DNA of 64,000 nt, from assembly GCF_964340395.1 (NCBI RefSeq), contig NC_135553.1:21992949-22056948 (forward strand), given 5' to 3'. Below the pieces are notes generated by a model. It made no database searches. It saw only the letters and a list, made by a program, of their open reading frames with translations, and was not told the origin of the DNA. The stretch comes from Glandiceps talaboti. Its lineage: Eukaryota; Hemichordata; Enteropneusta; Spengelidae. The position numbers and the translations under genes are program-made. Each line of letters opens with the position of its first letter. Positions within the stretch are counted from its first letter, which is position 1. Positions 47,277 to 59,602 of this stretch are shown here, piece by piece.

Positions 47277-49330
47277 ATTCGTTTAAAGTTTAAAAAGTTT
47301 AAAACTGAATTTTTTTTCTAGAGAAAACATGTATACCTTTAAAAAAAAGTGTTTCTACAATCACATTACATGTAATTCAGATGGGAATATTTAGTTTGTA
47401 GTATTGTTTGTTTAGTACTAGCAGTACTACTATTTTTGTCTGGCAATTTTATACATATAGCTGCAATAATTGTAGCTTTGTTTTTATTTACAATACTTTT
47501 TTTATTCTTTTTTTTTTAAATTTTAATTTGTGTGACTCAACATTTTTCATTTTACTTTTTATTTTTTACGGGGTTTGCAAAGAAAAACTAGGGTTTGCTA
47601 GCAGAGGACCAAGCGCGATGGAGTGAAACCGCTATAGTTACATGTATTTTATACAATACTTTTAAAAGTAGCTATGTATACCAGTAGGAGATCTGTATAG
47701 ATTATATGTAATGTATATGTTATGACAACAGACAATCTTTGAGGAGCAAAGAAAAATGGATAGGCGTATTTATATAACTCAACCAACCCTAGTTTAAGCC
47801 TTCAACCCTAAACATTTAAAAAAAAAAAAAAAAAAAAAAATTTTGTCTTCTTAAATCTTCATGTGCATCTGTTTTCTCTCCCCTGGGATGTCTGTACATA
47901 TTTCATCAAACTACCATACCATATCACAGAAGGGGTATTCTGACGAACATTTTGTTTGTTTTTGGGTCGAAGCAATATTTTTCAAAAAATAAAAACAATA
48001 AAAAAAAGATAAAATAAACTAAATTAAAATCCCAACCTACATTTGTACCTACCCTATTTTCTGAGGCCATGTTATAGGAAACACACAATTATTTTTTATC
48101 TGCCTCAACACAGAATATAATTATGTAAGTGTTAATGTTTACTATAGTAGTCTCTGGATATGGAATGCAAAAGGTGAAATGTCACTTTCACAATAGGCCC
48201 TCATCATATAGTTCCCACATACCAGGTTTTAATATATATTTATTTAATGAGATATTTACACAGTCGTAAACTACCCTGTAATCAGGTTTATGTGATTACT
48301 GAAAATACTTGGGGTCAATTATTCACATATCAAGGTGTGGACATTGATCTCCAAGATATAAATTCAAAACCCAGGGTTGGAAATTAGCGATGGCCTGTGA
48401 CATGTCTTACCTGCTTCTTGGCATGAAACCTATTATAGTGTATTGTATTCAAAAATGCGTCATTTAGTAGTCTGTCAATTCTCAAGAAGTCAGTTACCCT
48501 TTCAAAGAGACGTTTCACCTTTAAAAACACAAATGAGTTTATGGTCAGAATGGTTGGTACACATATAATTGAAAGGTCTCCATGGCAGTATCAGAAAAGG
48601 TGCTGACAAAATTTCTTGTCAGTAAATATTTGACAGCATATTTACACTAAAAACCATTGTTCTCCACTGCGTGCTAGGTGATATCATTTTTTTTACTAAC
48701 TGCTACTTGAATGAAAACAATGTTGTAGTGTTAATATTCAGTCTAATTTTAGAAACTAAACATACACTGGTACATGTACATGTTGGTATACCTACATGTA
48801 TATTTAGGAAGGTAAAATACAAAACATAGTATATGGTGAAGGAAGGCTTGATAAATTATGTCCATAAATTCTCACATGATGTTAAAGTGTAGTAGACTGA
48901 CTTGATTTACAATAAATTTATGTCTGCCTGCAGATATGGAAAGCTGTCCTATTTCAAAGAAGTTACAAATTAACATTTTCATTCTTGTATTTTTTTCTGA
49001 CTTTTAAGAATTTACCTACTACTGTAACAAAAGAGTATTTTACCATAGAAATGTCTATGATTTTACAAACAACTATTTTATTATAAGCATTTGTTGTTTT
49101 GTGTTTCTTGTACATGAAGTGAAACATATACATACATGTACATGTACAAAATCATACTGTTAATTTATGTTAATGCCATTCATGACCATGATGGCTGAGA
49201 GGTGACTGTACTCTTATCAAGAACAGTTAGTTTTAGCTACTGCCATGTACACCTGTTTGTTTACTTTGCCTAACCTTGTACTTGACCTGTGAAATGAAAG
49301 GAGGATCAAGTAGCCTACCAGTACATATAG

Positions 49331-49476
49331 TCTAGTCGAGAAGAGTAACACTACTACTACAATATTTCAGCTATCGTAACTACAGTGCCATTTTGATTTT
49401 TTGAATTTTTTTGAAATCAAAATGGCTACTAAGATAGCTGAAGTAGTGTAGTAGCATTAGTCTTTCAAGACTTTAG
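49331..49476. mobile_element. Short fold-back element G
   Basis: The left half (CACTACTACTACAATATTTC, CAGCTATC, GCCATTTTGAT) is mirrored by the right half (ATCAAAATGGCTAC, GATAGCTGAAGTAGTGTAGT), with a T-rich loop between. The hairpin arms are about 65 bp. Confidence 0.7.
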
Positions 49477-49621
49477 TATACAGTTTAGCTACATGTACAT
49501 GTAGTTGGTCAAATATTATCTGGCCATATATTTAATGTATAGTGTAAGGGAATACATATACTCGTAATATATTAGTGGTGAACCCAGCAGTCACATCTCA
49601 AGAGATTTCACACCTTCCATG

Positions 49622-49980
49622 GCTTAGGGATGATTGCACAATATGTCACACAAGCTCAATAAGCGTTCATTTAGAAGGGGGTCTGGTGTCAATGCGAGTG
49701 CTGAATGGCTGGGTTTCAGGTAGTATTTTGATGTGTTTACCATTATCTCAGTAAACAGGTTCATAAGGTTGGAAATTCATGTTTTACCATCGTGTTTTAC
49801 ATAGCATCGATCGTAGTGGTGTGACCGCTACATTTTGCATCATAGTTTACATCATATAAACGTTTGATATCACACTTTACAATGTTCATTTAGGAGGAGG
49901 GGAGGGGAGGAAATTTTGTTCTAAATGAATAATGTTCGCTTATTGAGCTTGTTCGACATTGCGCGATCATCCATTAGCTC
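49622..49980. mobile_element. Fold-back element H
   Basis: The left terminus includes GGATGATTGCACAATATGTC and CAAGCTCAATAAGCG. The right terminus includes CGCTTATTGAGCTTGTTCGA and GCGCGATCATCC, its imperfect inverse of about 55 bp. The loop is about 240 bp and non-coding. Confidence 0.7.
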
Positions 49981-50336
49981 AGTGATGTCATTGAAGTGAA
50001 ATCTAGGTATGGATGAAAACTAGTGTGCCTGTGTCCTACCCCAGAAATGGAGTTTTAATATACATTTACATGTATATAGAATAGCCATGCTAAATTACAG
50101 AACAGGACAGTGCAGACATAAATCCTTGTTTTGGCATACATGCATCATATGATTCTGTAAGTTACCAGTATAAGTTATGCAGCTTGCTGACTCATACTTT
50201 TGTGTGTAAATGCTGGCATTAACTCCAATATTTATTACACATTTTACAACCTTGATGTTTGACCTCTCACTAGTATATATTACATAATATAATGCAGGTA
50301 AAATCTACCTGTCTTTCCAATTCATTCTCCTCAGGT

Positions 50337-50562
50337 TCCTACCAAAATTATGGTTCCATACATGAAATCTATGCAAGCTTTACCAAGTCTTCCGTTAGTA
50401 CCAAAATTTTGTGTGTTGAATTCACAATCTGTTGACCTGTGTGTGATACCAGTCAATTCTATAATATCAGATCTCAATTGTTGGCAGTCAAGTTCATGTA
50501 GTCTAGTTCCTGATGACTGTGATCACATTTTACACTACGTTATCTTTACACATTTTATGTAA
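50337..50562 (+). other. Weak candidate exon, possibly terminal
   Basis: A strong-looking acceptor TTCATTCTCCTCAG precedes an open stretch beginning GTTCCTACC. It encodes VPTKIMVPYMKSMQALPSLP and onward for about 74 residues to a TAA. The composition is protein-like, but no domain is recognisable and its end lies within an imperfect inverted repeat (AGTTCCTGA / TCAGGAACT). It could belong to an unseen gene or be chance. Confidence 0.2.
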
Positions 50563-53500
50563 TGGTGGCCGGTCAGGAACTACATGTAGACTAAGTTGAC
50601 TGCAAAGATAATAAAAAGAACAAAAGTACTAAAAGTATGTCCTACACTTTAGTTTAACGTTATCCATAATTTCACAGAACCAACAATTTATTAGTTTTTG
50701 ATGTTAAATTGAATTTTTTTTCCATACATGTAGTACACTAGTATATTCATTCCTGGGCTTCATTATCTAATTAATATAAAAATACTGATAATACCAAATG
50801 ATGGGTTGCCAGGCTGTACTTGGTTGTGGTATTTATCACTGTTTTGTAATGTGGTCTACTTGAACATTACCCAGATACAACTTACATGTAATTGTAGACT
50901 CTCTTTGTTATATCAACTGAATGATTGTCTTGGTCTAAAGGAGGGTATATTAGTTGTATTGGTATATTTTGAAATACTGAATGAATGTTGAAATTGTATC
51001 CCACGCCAAGTAGCTGTAAGATTTTGCTAATTTTCTTTGATTTTTACGCCATGAAAAAAATACACCAAACTTTAATGGAAATAGGTCAATCCTTCTGTTA
51101 CTAGACAAATGAATGAGCTAGCTTGATGTCCAGCTTGTAACTTAAGAGTACAAATATTGAGAGAACTAGATTTTTTATCTCATTTTGTACTAAATTTGTT
51201 GAGTGTGTATGGGGTATGATCACACGCGATCGAACAACATGTGCGAACAGTGACTTCAGCAACATTTGTAAATAAAAAATAAGAAAAAAAAAATAGTTTG
51301 AGTAACCCTGCTGAAAGTTAGCCTAGACTCAGTCAAGATATTGGTATTTTGACTATGGTCTCCCACAAGATGATAATCAAAAACCCAGCATGACTCTAAG
51401 GCTAGCTGAGAATATGACCTGTATTCACTTGCCCATGACCTCCATTGACCCTAAGTCACTATCTCTTGTCTACCCAACCTCAGTCTGGATGCCAACATGG
51501 TTTCTGACTAAAACCATGAGGTGTAAATGGTAACAATACTGTATAGGAACTAGACTAACCCAACCCAACGTGTACATGTACATACAGTAGATTCACAGAC
51601 TACTCAGATGACATGATTTTCAATTCTCTATTATGCATCATTAAATATACATGTATGTGCATTGAGTACATTGTTCTGACAGAGAAACAAATTTATTGTA
51701 CGCAGTTTTAATGTTGAAGGAGGGAGGGGTCGACCTCAGTGAAATCAGTTTGGTCATAAAAATGACTAGTTTAAAGTCTGTCTTATAAATTGAAAGGTTT
51801 ATTGCAAATACCTGACATTCAGTCAACTGATGTGGAAATTCAGTATATTACAAAAAATAATCAAGTAGTGAACATAATCTATTCTAGATAGTTTAATTTA
51901 GGGATTTATTAAATTTAGGTTTTAGACCTACATTTTGTAAATGTTAACTTATAGACCAGTAAATGTACATGCAAGTCTTACAAACAGTTACACTACACTA
52001 GTTTTATTGTGAATGGAGGAGTCAACAAGTGTTTGAGGATCTAATTTATGGTTTCAATACAACATTATACAATGTATAGCCTACGGACTTGGCTGTTTGG
52101 CTTGATATACACTTTTGTCAAACCAGTATGTCGAACCAGATAGTCAAGTAAGTCTCTAGGCTCACAATGTTCCTATTCAGTCATCTGTAAAGTGTCCTAT
52201 TCTTATGTGGCAGAAAGGGTCATGCAACTTTATATATAGAAAACAGGTGTAAAGTGATGCAAGGCAGTATAATCCAAGTCACTATTACAAAAAATAATTT
52301 CATTTCACTGCTAGTATTTAGGATAGTACAGATAGTCTAGAGATTACATATATGTTCTGCCTGTATTTTTGTTGCTGTGCAATTGATTATTTGGTATATG
52401 TGTTAAAGTGTCAGTGTGCACTCTAGCTATTAGCCAATTTGACATGCCACTGACTAGACACGCAGCAAACTCTTGAGAGCCAGCAAAATTTGGTATTCCC
52501 CTACATGCATCTCTTACCACATTGTGACTCACACAAAAAACACACACTAGCTGGTTGGTGTCTAGTATGATATTATGGAATGCAGGTAACTCCTTCAAGG
52601 ACAGGTTTATAACGAATGTAATCAATGACAACTATATACAAATCAATACAGCTTAATATATCTCACAATGGCAAAGGCTTGCAAACATAGTTGTATAAAT
52701 CTTTTCATTGACTTTTGGTAGCAGTCTTAATTAAACAGACAGAAAATCACCATAGGAAAGATCCAAGTGGTGACATCCACCTGAGTTGACATTCTTTGAC
52801 AAGGGTAGTTTATGGCAGTGTACTTGTATTTGCCATGGTCACCTTTTGATCAGTGACAAAGACATGGACTGTAAATCAAAGGATAGAACTATGTGATGCC
52901 TACGGCAAATTCCAAAGTTATACTCCATGGACAATCAGCTGTCATTGTCACACTGTCTGTCTACATGTACATGTATGTTATATATATAGCTTCATAGAAT
53001 AGGGAAGAGTAAATCACTAAATGTATTATTTGGGCAGGTGGAAGTTAATGAGGCATACATGTACATGTAATAGAAAAACTACAAAAATGTAGGACAGTAG
53101 AACAGATACAAACTGTGCCGCCATGATCAAAATTAAAGTCCGAAACTTTCTGCTTACTACTTGACTATCAAAGGACAATCTGTATTGCAAATTTAGCCCA
53201 GAGATTGAAAATGTCGCTCAGCAGAACTGTCAAGCCAGTAGGTTGAGTCATATAGGCAAATCTCTTCATTATCGCAAATTGGGAGGGAGTCTACATTGTA
53301 TGCACATTCTAGTCTCATACATACTTGCACCCCTTTTAGCAATCATGGACATTGGCGTTTCTGTACTTATTTTCCATCGTTATATTTATGGGTGTTTTTA
53401 ATGCAATGAGTGTATGTGAAAGTATGACTATATATACATGTACACGACAGGGTAACATCCAAAGGCACTCTGTAATATCAGGTATCTATCTGACCATTAG

Positions 53501-54786
53501 AAGGACTGTGGTCTGACCTGACCTGACCTAGAGAATGTGTTTCAAATTGTAAGGAAAGTTTTGATATCAAATATACATAAGTTTGACCCTACATGTCATA
53601 AATATCCAACAATCCAGGCAAGATTTAATATTGTAGGTTAGGAACAACTCTACATCTTGAACCAATAAACTTAATAAAAATTACAATGTCGTCAAACCCA
53701 TACCTGTTGCCTTTATCATGGCCCTGAACCAAGTTGCTGTTTTATTATTATTATATACATGTAGTGTTGTTGGTAAAGACAGTGTTCAAATCTAAAATTA
53801 ATTTCATTATATAAAAAGGTCCTTTGTCCATTTGATATGTGTAGAAATAGAAAGTGAAATAATATTGTGTAATGCTATTAGTATATAGTTTGAAGTAGAT
53901 GTGCACTTCAGAAAAGATATTATGTATACATTCTGCAAAGGATACACTTTGTTGTATCCCTTGAAAGACACTGCAGTTGTGAAAAGGATACACCTCATTG
54001 CATTGCTTGAAAGACTACATTTGTAGTTATGAAAAGGGTATGCATTGTCGCATCACTTGAAAGACTACAATGTAGATCTGAAATGGATGCATCTTGTACA
54101 TGTATCACATAAATCTTAGTATGTGTATCGTGTTATGTTATTTACTGCCAGTTTCATATTGATGTTCACTGGCTGTTTGATTTACAACAGTGCAGAAACC
54201 TTCAGGCTACAGTTTGTCTGTATGAAACATTAGTAAAGGATATACAATGAGGTGTACTTATTACCACTGAGTTGTGTATATCCTACTAATACATGTACCA
54301 TGGCTCCTTTTGTGGTGATGAATTGATGATATTCATTAATACTGCATCCACATCCCTTATTTCCACATATTCACTCGAATTCACACTCAAACCAGGTCAC
54401 ATTGATTGGTGTCAGGGGCAACGTGGTATTCACCATTTAATATACTGCAACTGTAGATACAGATACATGTACATGTATGTTGGTGCCATTTGTACATAGT
54501 TGTATCATGTCTGCTTTGATGTCTGCATGGTGGCACATTAGTTCATTTCATTTTGACAAAATGTAAAAACTATATTTAATTTTGCTATCTTAAAGTGTAA
54601 GATGTGCAGTTTCTTGGTTTCTGCATTGTTGTATCAGATATAAACAGTGAACATTGTACTATGTGTATATTGTAAAATAATGATTTATATGTCTACAAAA
54701 GTTGAAACTTTATCATTTATCACCACCACAAAGGAACTAACTAGAATTCCTAAGGAACTAACTAAATTTAATAAATACATGTATTT

Positions 54787-55210
54787 ACAATGAAATTCAC
54801 TTGACCAGTGTGAAAGGAATAGACACAACTGTGATTTTCAAGATAAACTCAATTGGTAAGACCCCTGTATATTAATAATTACAGACTCTTTGGAAAGTAC
54901 AATTCAAACAATCACAGCCAAGTGTGGTATCTGATAACAGGAGGTGTAAAATACAAGACTGACTGTTACTAAGCACACTATTTTCAGAGACAATGTTGCA
55001 ATACAATGGATTGAACCTTAGACTGAGATTGAACACAAGACATTTGTTTTACGACCGCCAGATATTGGATACTACACTTGGCGTTGATTGTTTGAATGGG
55101 ATTTTCCAAATAGTGTAATTGTTTATATACAGGGGTCTTATCAATTGAATTTATCTTGAAAATCAAAGGTGTGTCTATTCCTTTCACCCTGGTCATGTGA
55201 ATTTCATTGT
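54787..55210. mobile_element. Fold-back element B, 424 bp with arms of about 155 bp
   Basis: The ends ACAATGAAATTCAC and GTGAATTTCATTGT are exact inverses. The arms remain closely similar inward: GTGAAAGGAATAGACACA, GATTTTCAAGATAAA, TAAGACCCCTGTATAT, CATTCAAACAATCA/TTCAAACAATCACAGCCAAGTGT. The loop is about 110 bp. The open frames crossing it are by-products. Confidence 0.85.
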
Positions 55211-55787
55211 ACACATACCTTGGTATGGTAGGAAAGGGTAGTGACATGCATTTTGTCAAAACTTAGTAATATAGTTTATTTTATTACTTTGTTGGGTAAA
55301 CGTTGAAAGTCAACACAGGATGATGATATTAATGTGGAATTTATTTGTTGTAAAGCAGTAAAATAACCATACATGTAGTAACAACAATAAAAGGAAATAT
55401 TGTTGTGTAAGCACACCAGATTGAATCCATTGGTGATAAGAAACTTAGCTGCTGATTAGCTAAAATAAAACTTAAAAGTTTTAGAAACTTTGACTTTCAT
55501 GTATCATTGTATACTTGTAATCTGTCTCCATATAACCTTTGACCTGAACACCTCTCTTCATTGGACATTTAGTATACAACGAGATGACAAAGTTTGCTTT
55601 TGATGTCAACAATAAAATCAAACAGATTATTGGATTATACTAGGTTATGCTAGGATTAGTTAATATTGGATGAGAAATCGGAGGTGAAAGAAATTATTAG
55701 TTTTAGCATAGATGTTTGTATCATTTTATGTATATTTCATTCACTTATTTTTTAAAGTCAGTTACTTTATTTCGTTCATCTTTCCAG

Positions 55788-55841
55788 TGTGAAGTTTCGA
55801 TTCAAGACTCCAGAGGACGTTCAGAAGTGGCTGTCTACCAG
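55788..55841 (+). CDS. SUN-like candidate gene, 54 nt exon
   Basis: The exon lies between CATCTTTCCAG and GTAAGT. In the phase-2 frame it reads VKFRFKTPEDVQKWLSTR, a well-formed amphipathic segment. The alternative in-frame reading (CEVSIQDSRG) does not join the next exons as well. Confidence 0.6.
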
Positions 55842-57353
55842 GTAAGTATTTGTATATATAGATTCACTGGATGGACTGATCTGCAGAAATATGTGTTTTA
55901 TTGAAGTCAGTTTGTTTTGACTGCAGTGAGGACAATGGACATCACAAAGAAAGCGGACACTGTATGGAACCACACCACACACTGTGTTTATAGACCTGTT
56001 GTCACTGCATGACAAAATCAATAAATGAAGAGTTGAAATACTAGTTATGTAATATATTGACCAACTTGTGTTCAGGTATGCTAAGTAGGTCTGTGTCAAC
56101 ATGTATTCTGTTTCTATATTGTGGCAAGCAGTTTTGTAAAAAAAAAAAATTATGGATGAACTTGCTGATTAATATAAGCTTTCTCTCCTGATAAAAGGGG
56201 GAAAAAAAACCTGATTAGTTCTCAAAAGAACAAACTTATGTTTTCCAATGTCTGTATTATGAAATTCATGGTATCCATGGTCCAGTATTATTTTGGCTTA
56301 AATTTGTCTGCAGTTCAAAACTAAAAAACAGATATAAATATTATACAAATCAATTATGTCATTCTAAAGTTACAGTAGCCTAAATTTGTATCTATCGTCA
56401 AGTTGTATTGGGATTTTGGCTATTGTGTCTTCATTCAAGTTCAAGAGCCATTGCCAAATCTCCCTCATGACTTGACTCTTGGCTAAAATTACAGCAACTT
56501 TCAGCAAATAGAAGTCCTGTTTGAATTTCAAAATTTGAAAGAAAATGGAAGAGTAATGGCTTATTCCTCAATGGTGTGTTTTTGTCTGATAAAATTATTG
56601 TACAGTTGATGAAATTTGATAAGAATCCAACATTTATGTTACATATGCCAAACTATTATTTGCTGTATTGTGGAATGGTGTAGCTTTGATTACATAGCCT
56701 GTTTACTGTGCTGTTAAGATTCATGTACATCATTACTAGCTGGTCATAAGTCCGAGCCCGCATTATAAGGGGTAGAGGGGGTATGACCAGCTAACAATTT
56801 ATTTCAACAGCTGCAGTAAACAGGCTATTTATGACAGGGAGAACCACAGAAACTAAGTTACTCATACAAGCTAATAAACATTATTAACAGTAAAAGTACA
56901 TATGAACTCTAATAACCCTATAGCTCCACCTAGTAGTAGTAGGTGACTATTGGACATAACAACAAAGTTTAATTGCATTCCAGATATAGTTGCTAAACAT
57001 ATGGCATTTAAAGAACAATTTTGCTCCTTGTTCAAAAAGGACAGCATACAGTGGTGTCATTCACAGAGCTGTATTGTGTCTGGCTAAATCAACACAAGTC
57101 TAGTGACAGTAATCACTGATTCGCTCTGATCAAAAGGCCAGTAAAACATATCAATATAGTCTCAAACCATGTTTAGACAGATTTTCTAACGGAAAGTAGT
57201 TAAAATGTTGAATAGTCCCCTGACTTCATTTGTACAGAGAATTGATTTTTTTTTCTTCTATTGACTGCCACTTTGCTTCTGGTAAAATATTTCAAGGACT
57301 TAACTAGGTGTCACACAGTGTTAAGGTATTTCATTGTATAGAAATTATTGAAC

Positions 57354-57418
<65 letters not shown>

Positions 57419-59570
57419 CAAACATTTGATTAATTTGCAGCCAGAGTAAAGTATTTCACTTTTGAATAAAAAGGGAAAAAAAATCTGCTTGAGGAATGTG
57501 TGTTTATGGAGGTTTATACAGACAAAGCAATTCATGTATCATTTGATTATGTAATCACCTTGGTTTGATGGGGGTGGGGTGGGAGGGGGGTGGGGGGTTA
57601 ACTACTACATTTGGTTTTGTCTGGCCTCCTTCAGCATTTAAGTTCAATATGTATCAGTCATGGAATGCTCAGCTTTAGTGTGATTCATTGAATACACACA
57701 TTCAGTATTATTCATACTTGTGTTTATAATAATAATAATGAATAATAATAATAATAATAATAATAACTTTATTGCAACTTAATCCATATGAACCAACATC
57801 AGTAGAATAAAATAAAGTGTAAAGAACACTTGTATAAACCAAAGGGGTACAGTTTCACAATTTGAAAGTCAACACAGCTGATTATATACATATAACAAAC
57901 ATTTGATTTTTAGCCATTTTCATTTGAGTTGACACTGTCACAGGATAACCCTATTACACACTTCCTGTACATGTATGCAAATATTTATGTACATATTTAT
58001 TCTCAACATCCTAATGTAATTATTTATACAAAACAAATTAATGAATTCCCTTCATCTTACCCCTGAACTAATTAGCAGAATATAATGGTCAATTATGTTT
58101 TATTGTTAAGCTGTACATAGGAATGTTACTGGTACATGTTGTTATTTCATTTACACAAGTGTATAGGGCTGTGAGTAAAATGATTGGAGTAAATATTCAT
58201 ATTTCAAAAGTAATGAATACCTATCTATGTATGTTTATGAATTAAATAGTTGATTAGTAGCTATTGTTTTCCACTACATGTATGCATAAACACCAGATTC
58301 AGTTGTTACGTACATATGATTTCTAGGATTGAGAATTATGGAAGTTTTTTTGGCATTTAAAATATTGATCTTGATCTAACTGCTGTAAGTGTAAGATACT
58401 ACAAAATAAGACAAATCATTTCACGAAATTTGATGAAGTAAAAAAAAAGTGATACATTTACAGGAAATTTATGCTAGCAAGTTTCCTGTACACATCTGGT
58501 AATCCCGGAGCAAGATCTGTCACCAAATTCACATTTCAAGTTTCGATATTATATATACACAATATATGTATGAGCACATTATATAAGCGAAAGCATTGCC
58601 TGGATCTTTTCAGGGTATATGCAGATCTACAATAAACTTTAGTTAGCTTTGATACAGTACATTGTCAATACTAGGTATACTATCATACAGACTGTATGAC
58701 ATATGTAGTACTTACTTACATGTACCATTCCAGTTTAGATTCTTTGCTCATAACCTGACTACAATGGCAGACTGACCTTTGTACACATAGTGTAAGTCAA
58801 AGTCGACATGAGACTGCGAACAAGCAGAACCTGTTACAAACAGAGGAAGTAAACAACTGAATTGGATTAATGACACTTGGCACAACATGTTGGAACAGCA
58901 GAGACTTGTATTACATTTCATGGTTTGATGGGAACAGTTTTATGGCCTCTTATTGTGTACATGTAATGCCAGGGGAACTGGAAACTTGTTTGCAAATGTG
59001 AACTTCTATGTAAAGTGGCCATAAAACTGTTCTTATTTAATTAAATGATGGAATGTAATACAAGACTCTGTATTTCCAACATGCTGTGCTAAAATGTTAT
59101 TAATCCAATTCAGTGATTTACTTTCCTTGTATGTAACAGGTTTCATTTGTTCACTGTCTGGATGTTGGCAGTTGTAATGATTATTTAACATTGTGACTTC
59201 CTGAAATACAATATCCCCCTTTCTGTATGTTGTAACGTTGTTGGTTTCTAAACTGTTTTTATTCTCTCTTGTTTTCAACCAATAGATCAAAGACAGACTA
59301 TACGTACTCAAGAAGGTAAGACATTTTAAACTATTTGAAACAATTAGATCAACAAACATCACAGCAACATGAAATGTTATGAAATGTATGTATGTATGTA
59401 TGTATGTATGTATGTATGTATGTATGTATGTATGTATGTATGTATGTATGTATGTATGTATGTATGTATGTATGTATGTATGTATGTATGTATGTATGTA
59501 TGTATGTATGTATGTATGTATGTATGTATGTATGTATGTATGTATGTATGTATGTGTGTGTTTGTGTGTG

Positions 59571-59602
<32 letters not shown>

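Larger units (their letters stand above)
40098..55787. other. Region with no supported gene; fold-back elements and minisatellites
   Basis: After the coiled-coil gene this 15.7 kb stretch holds a minisatellite (40288-40620), a 10 bp tandem repeat ATTATGTAGA (40834-40875), MITE C3, repeat J copy 2, a 24 bp duplication near 46602-46655, a poly-A run at 47818-47840 and four fold-back structures near 49331, 49622, 50490 and 54787. Upstream exons of the SUN-like gene may lie here. One weak exon candidate is at 50337-50562. Confidence 0.55.
55842..59285 (+). other. Intron of the SUN-like candidate gene
   Basis: A 3.4 kb intron. It contains a 135 bp fold-back (56694-56828), a (GT)n tract (57356-57415), a G-rich run near 57570-57597, a minus-strand LINE-like tail (57727-57870) and fold-back A2 (58797-59170). 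Confidence 0.55.
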
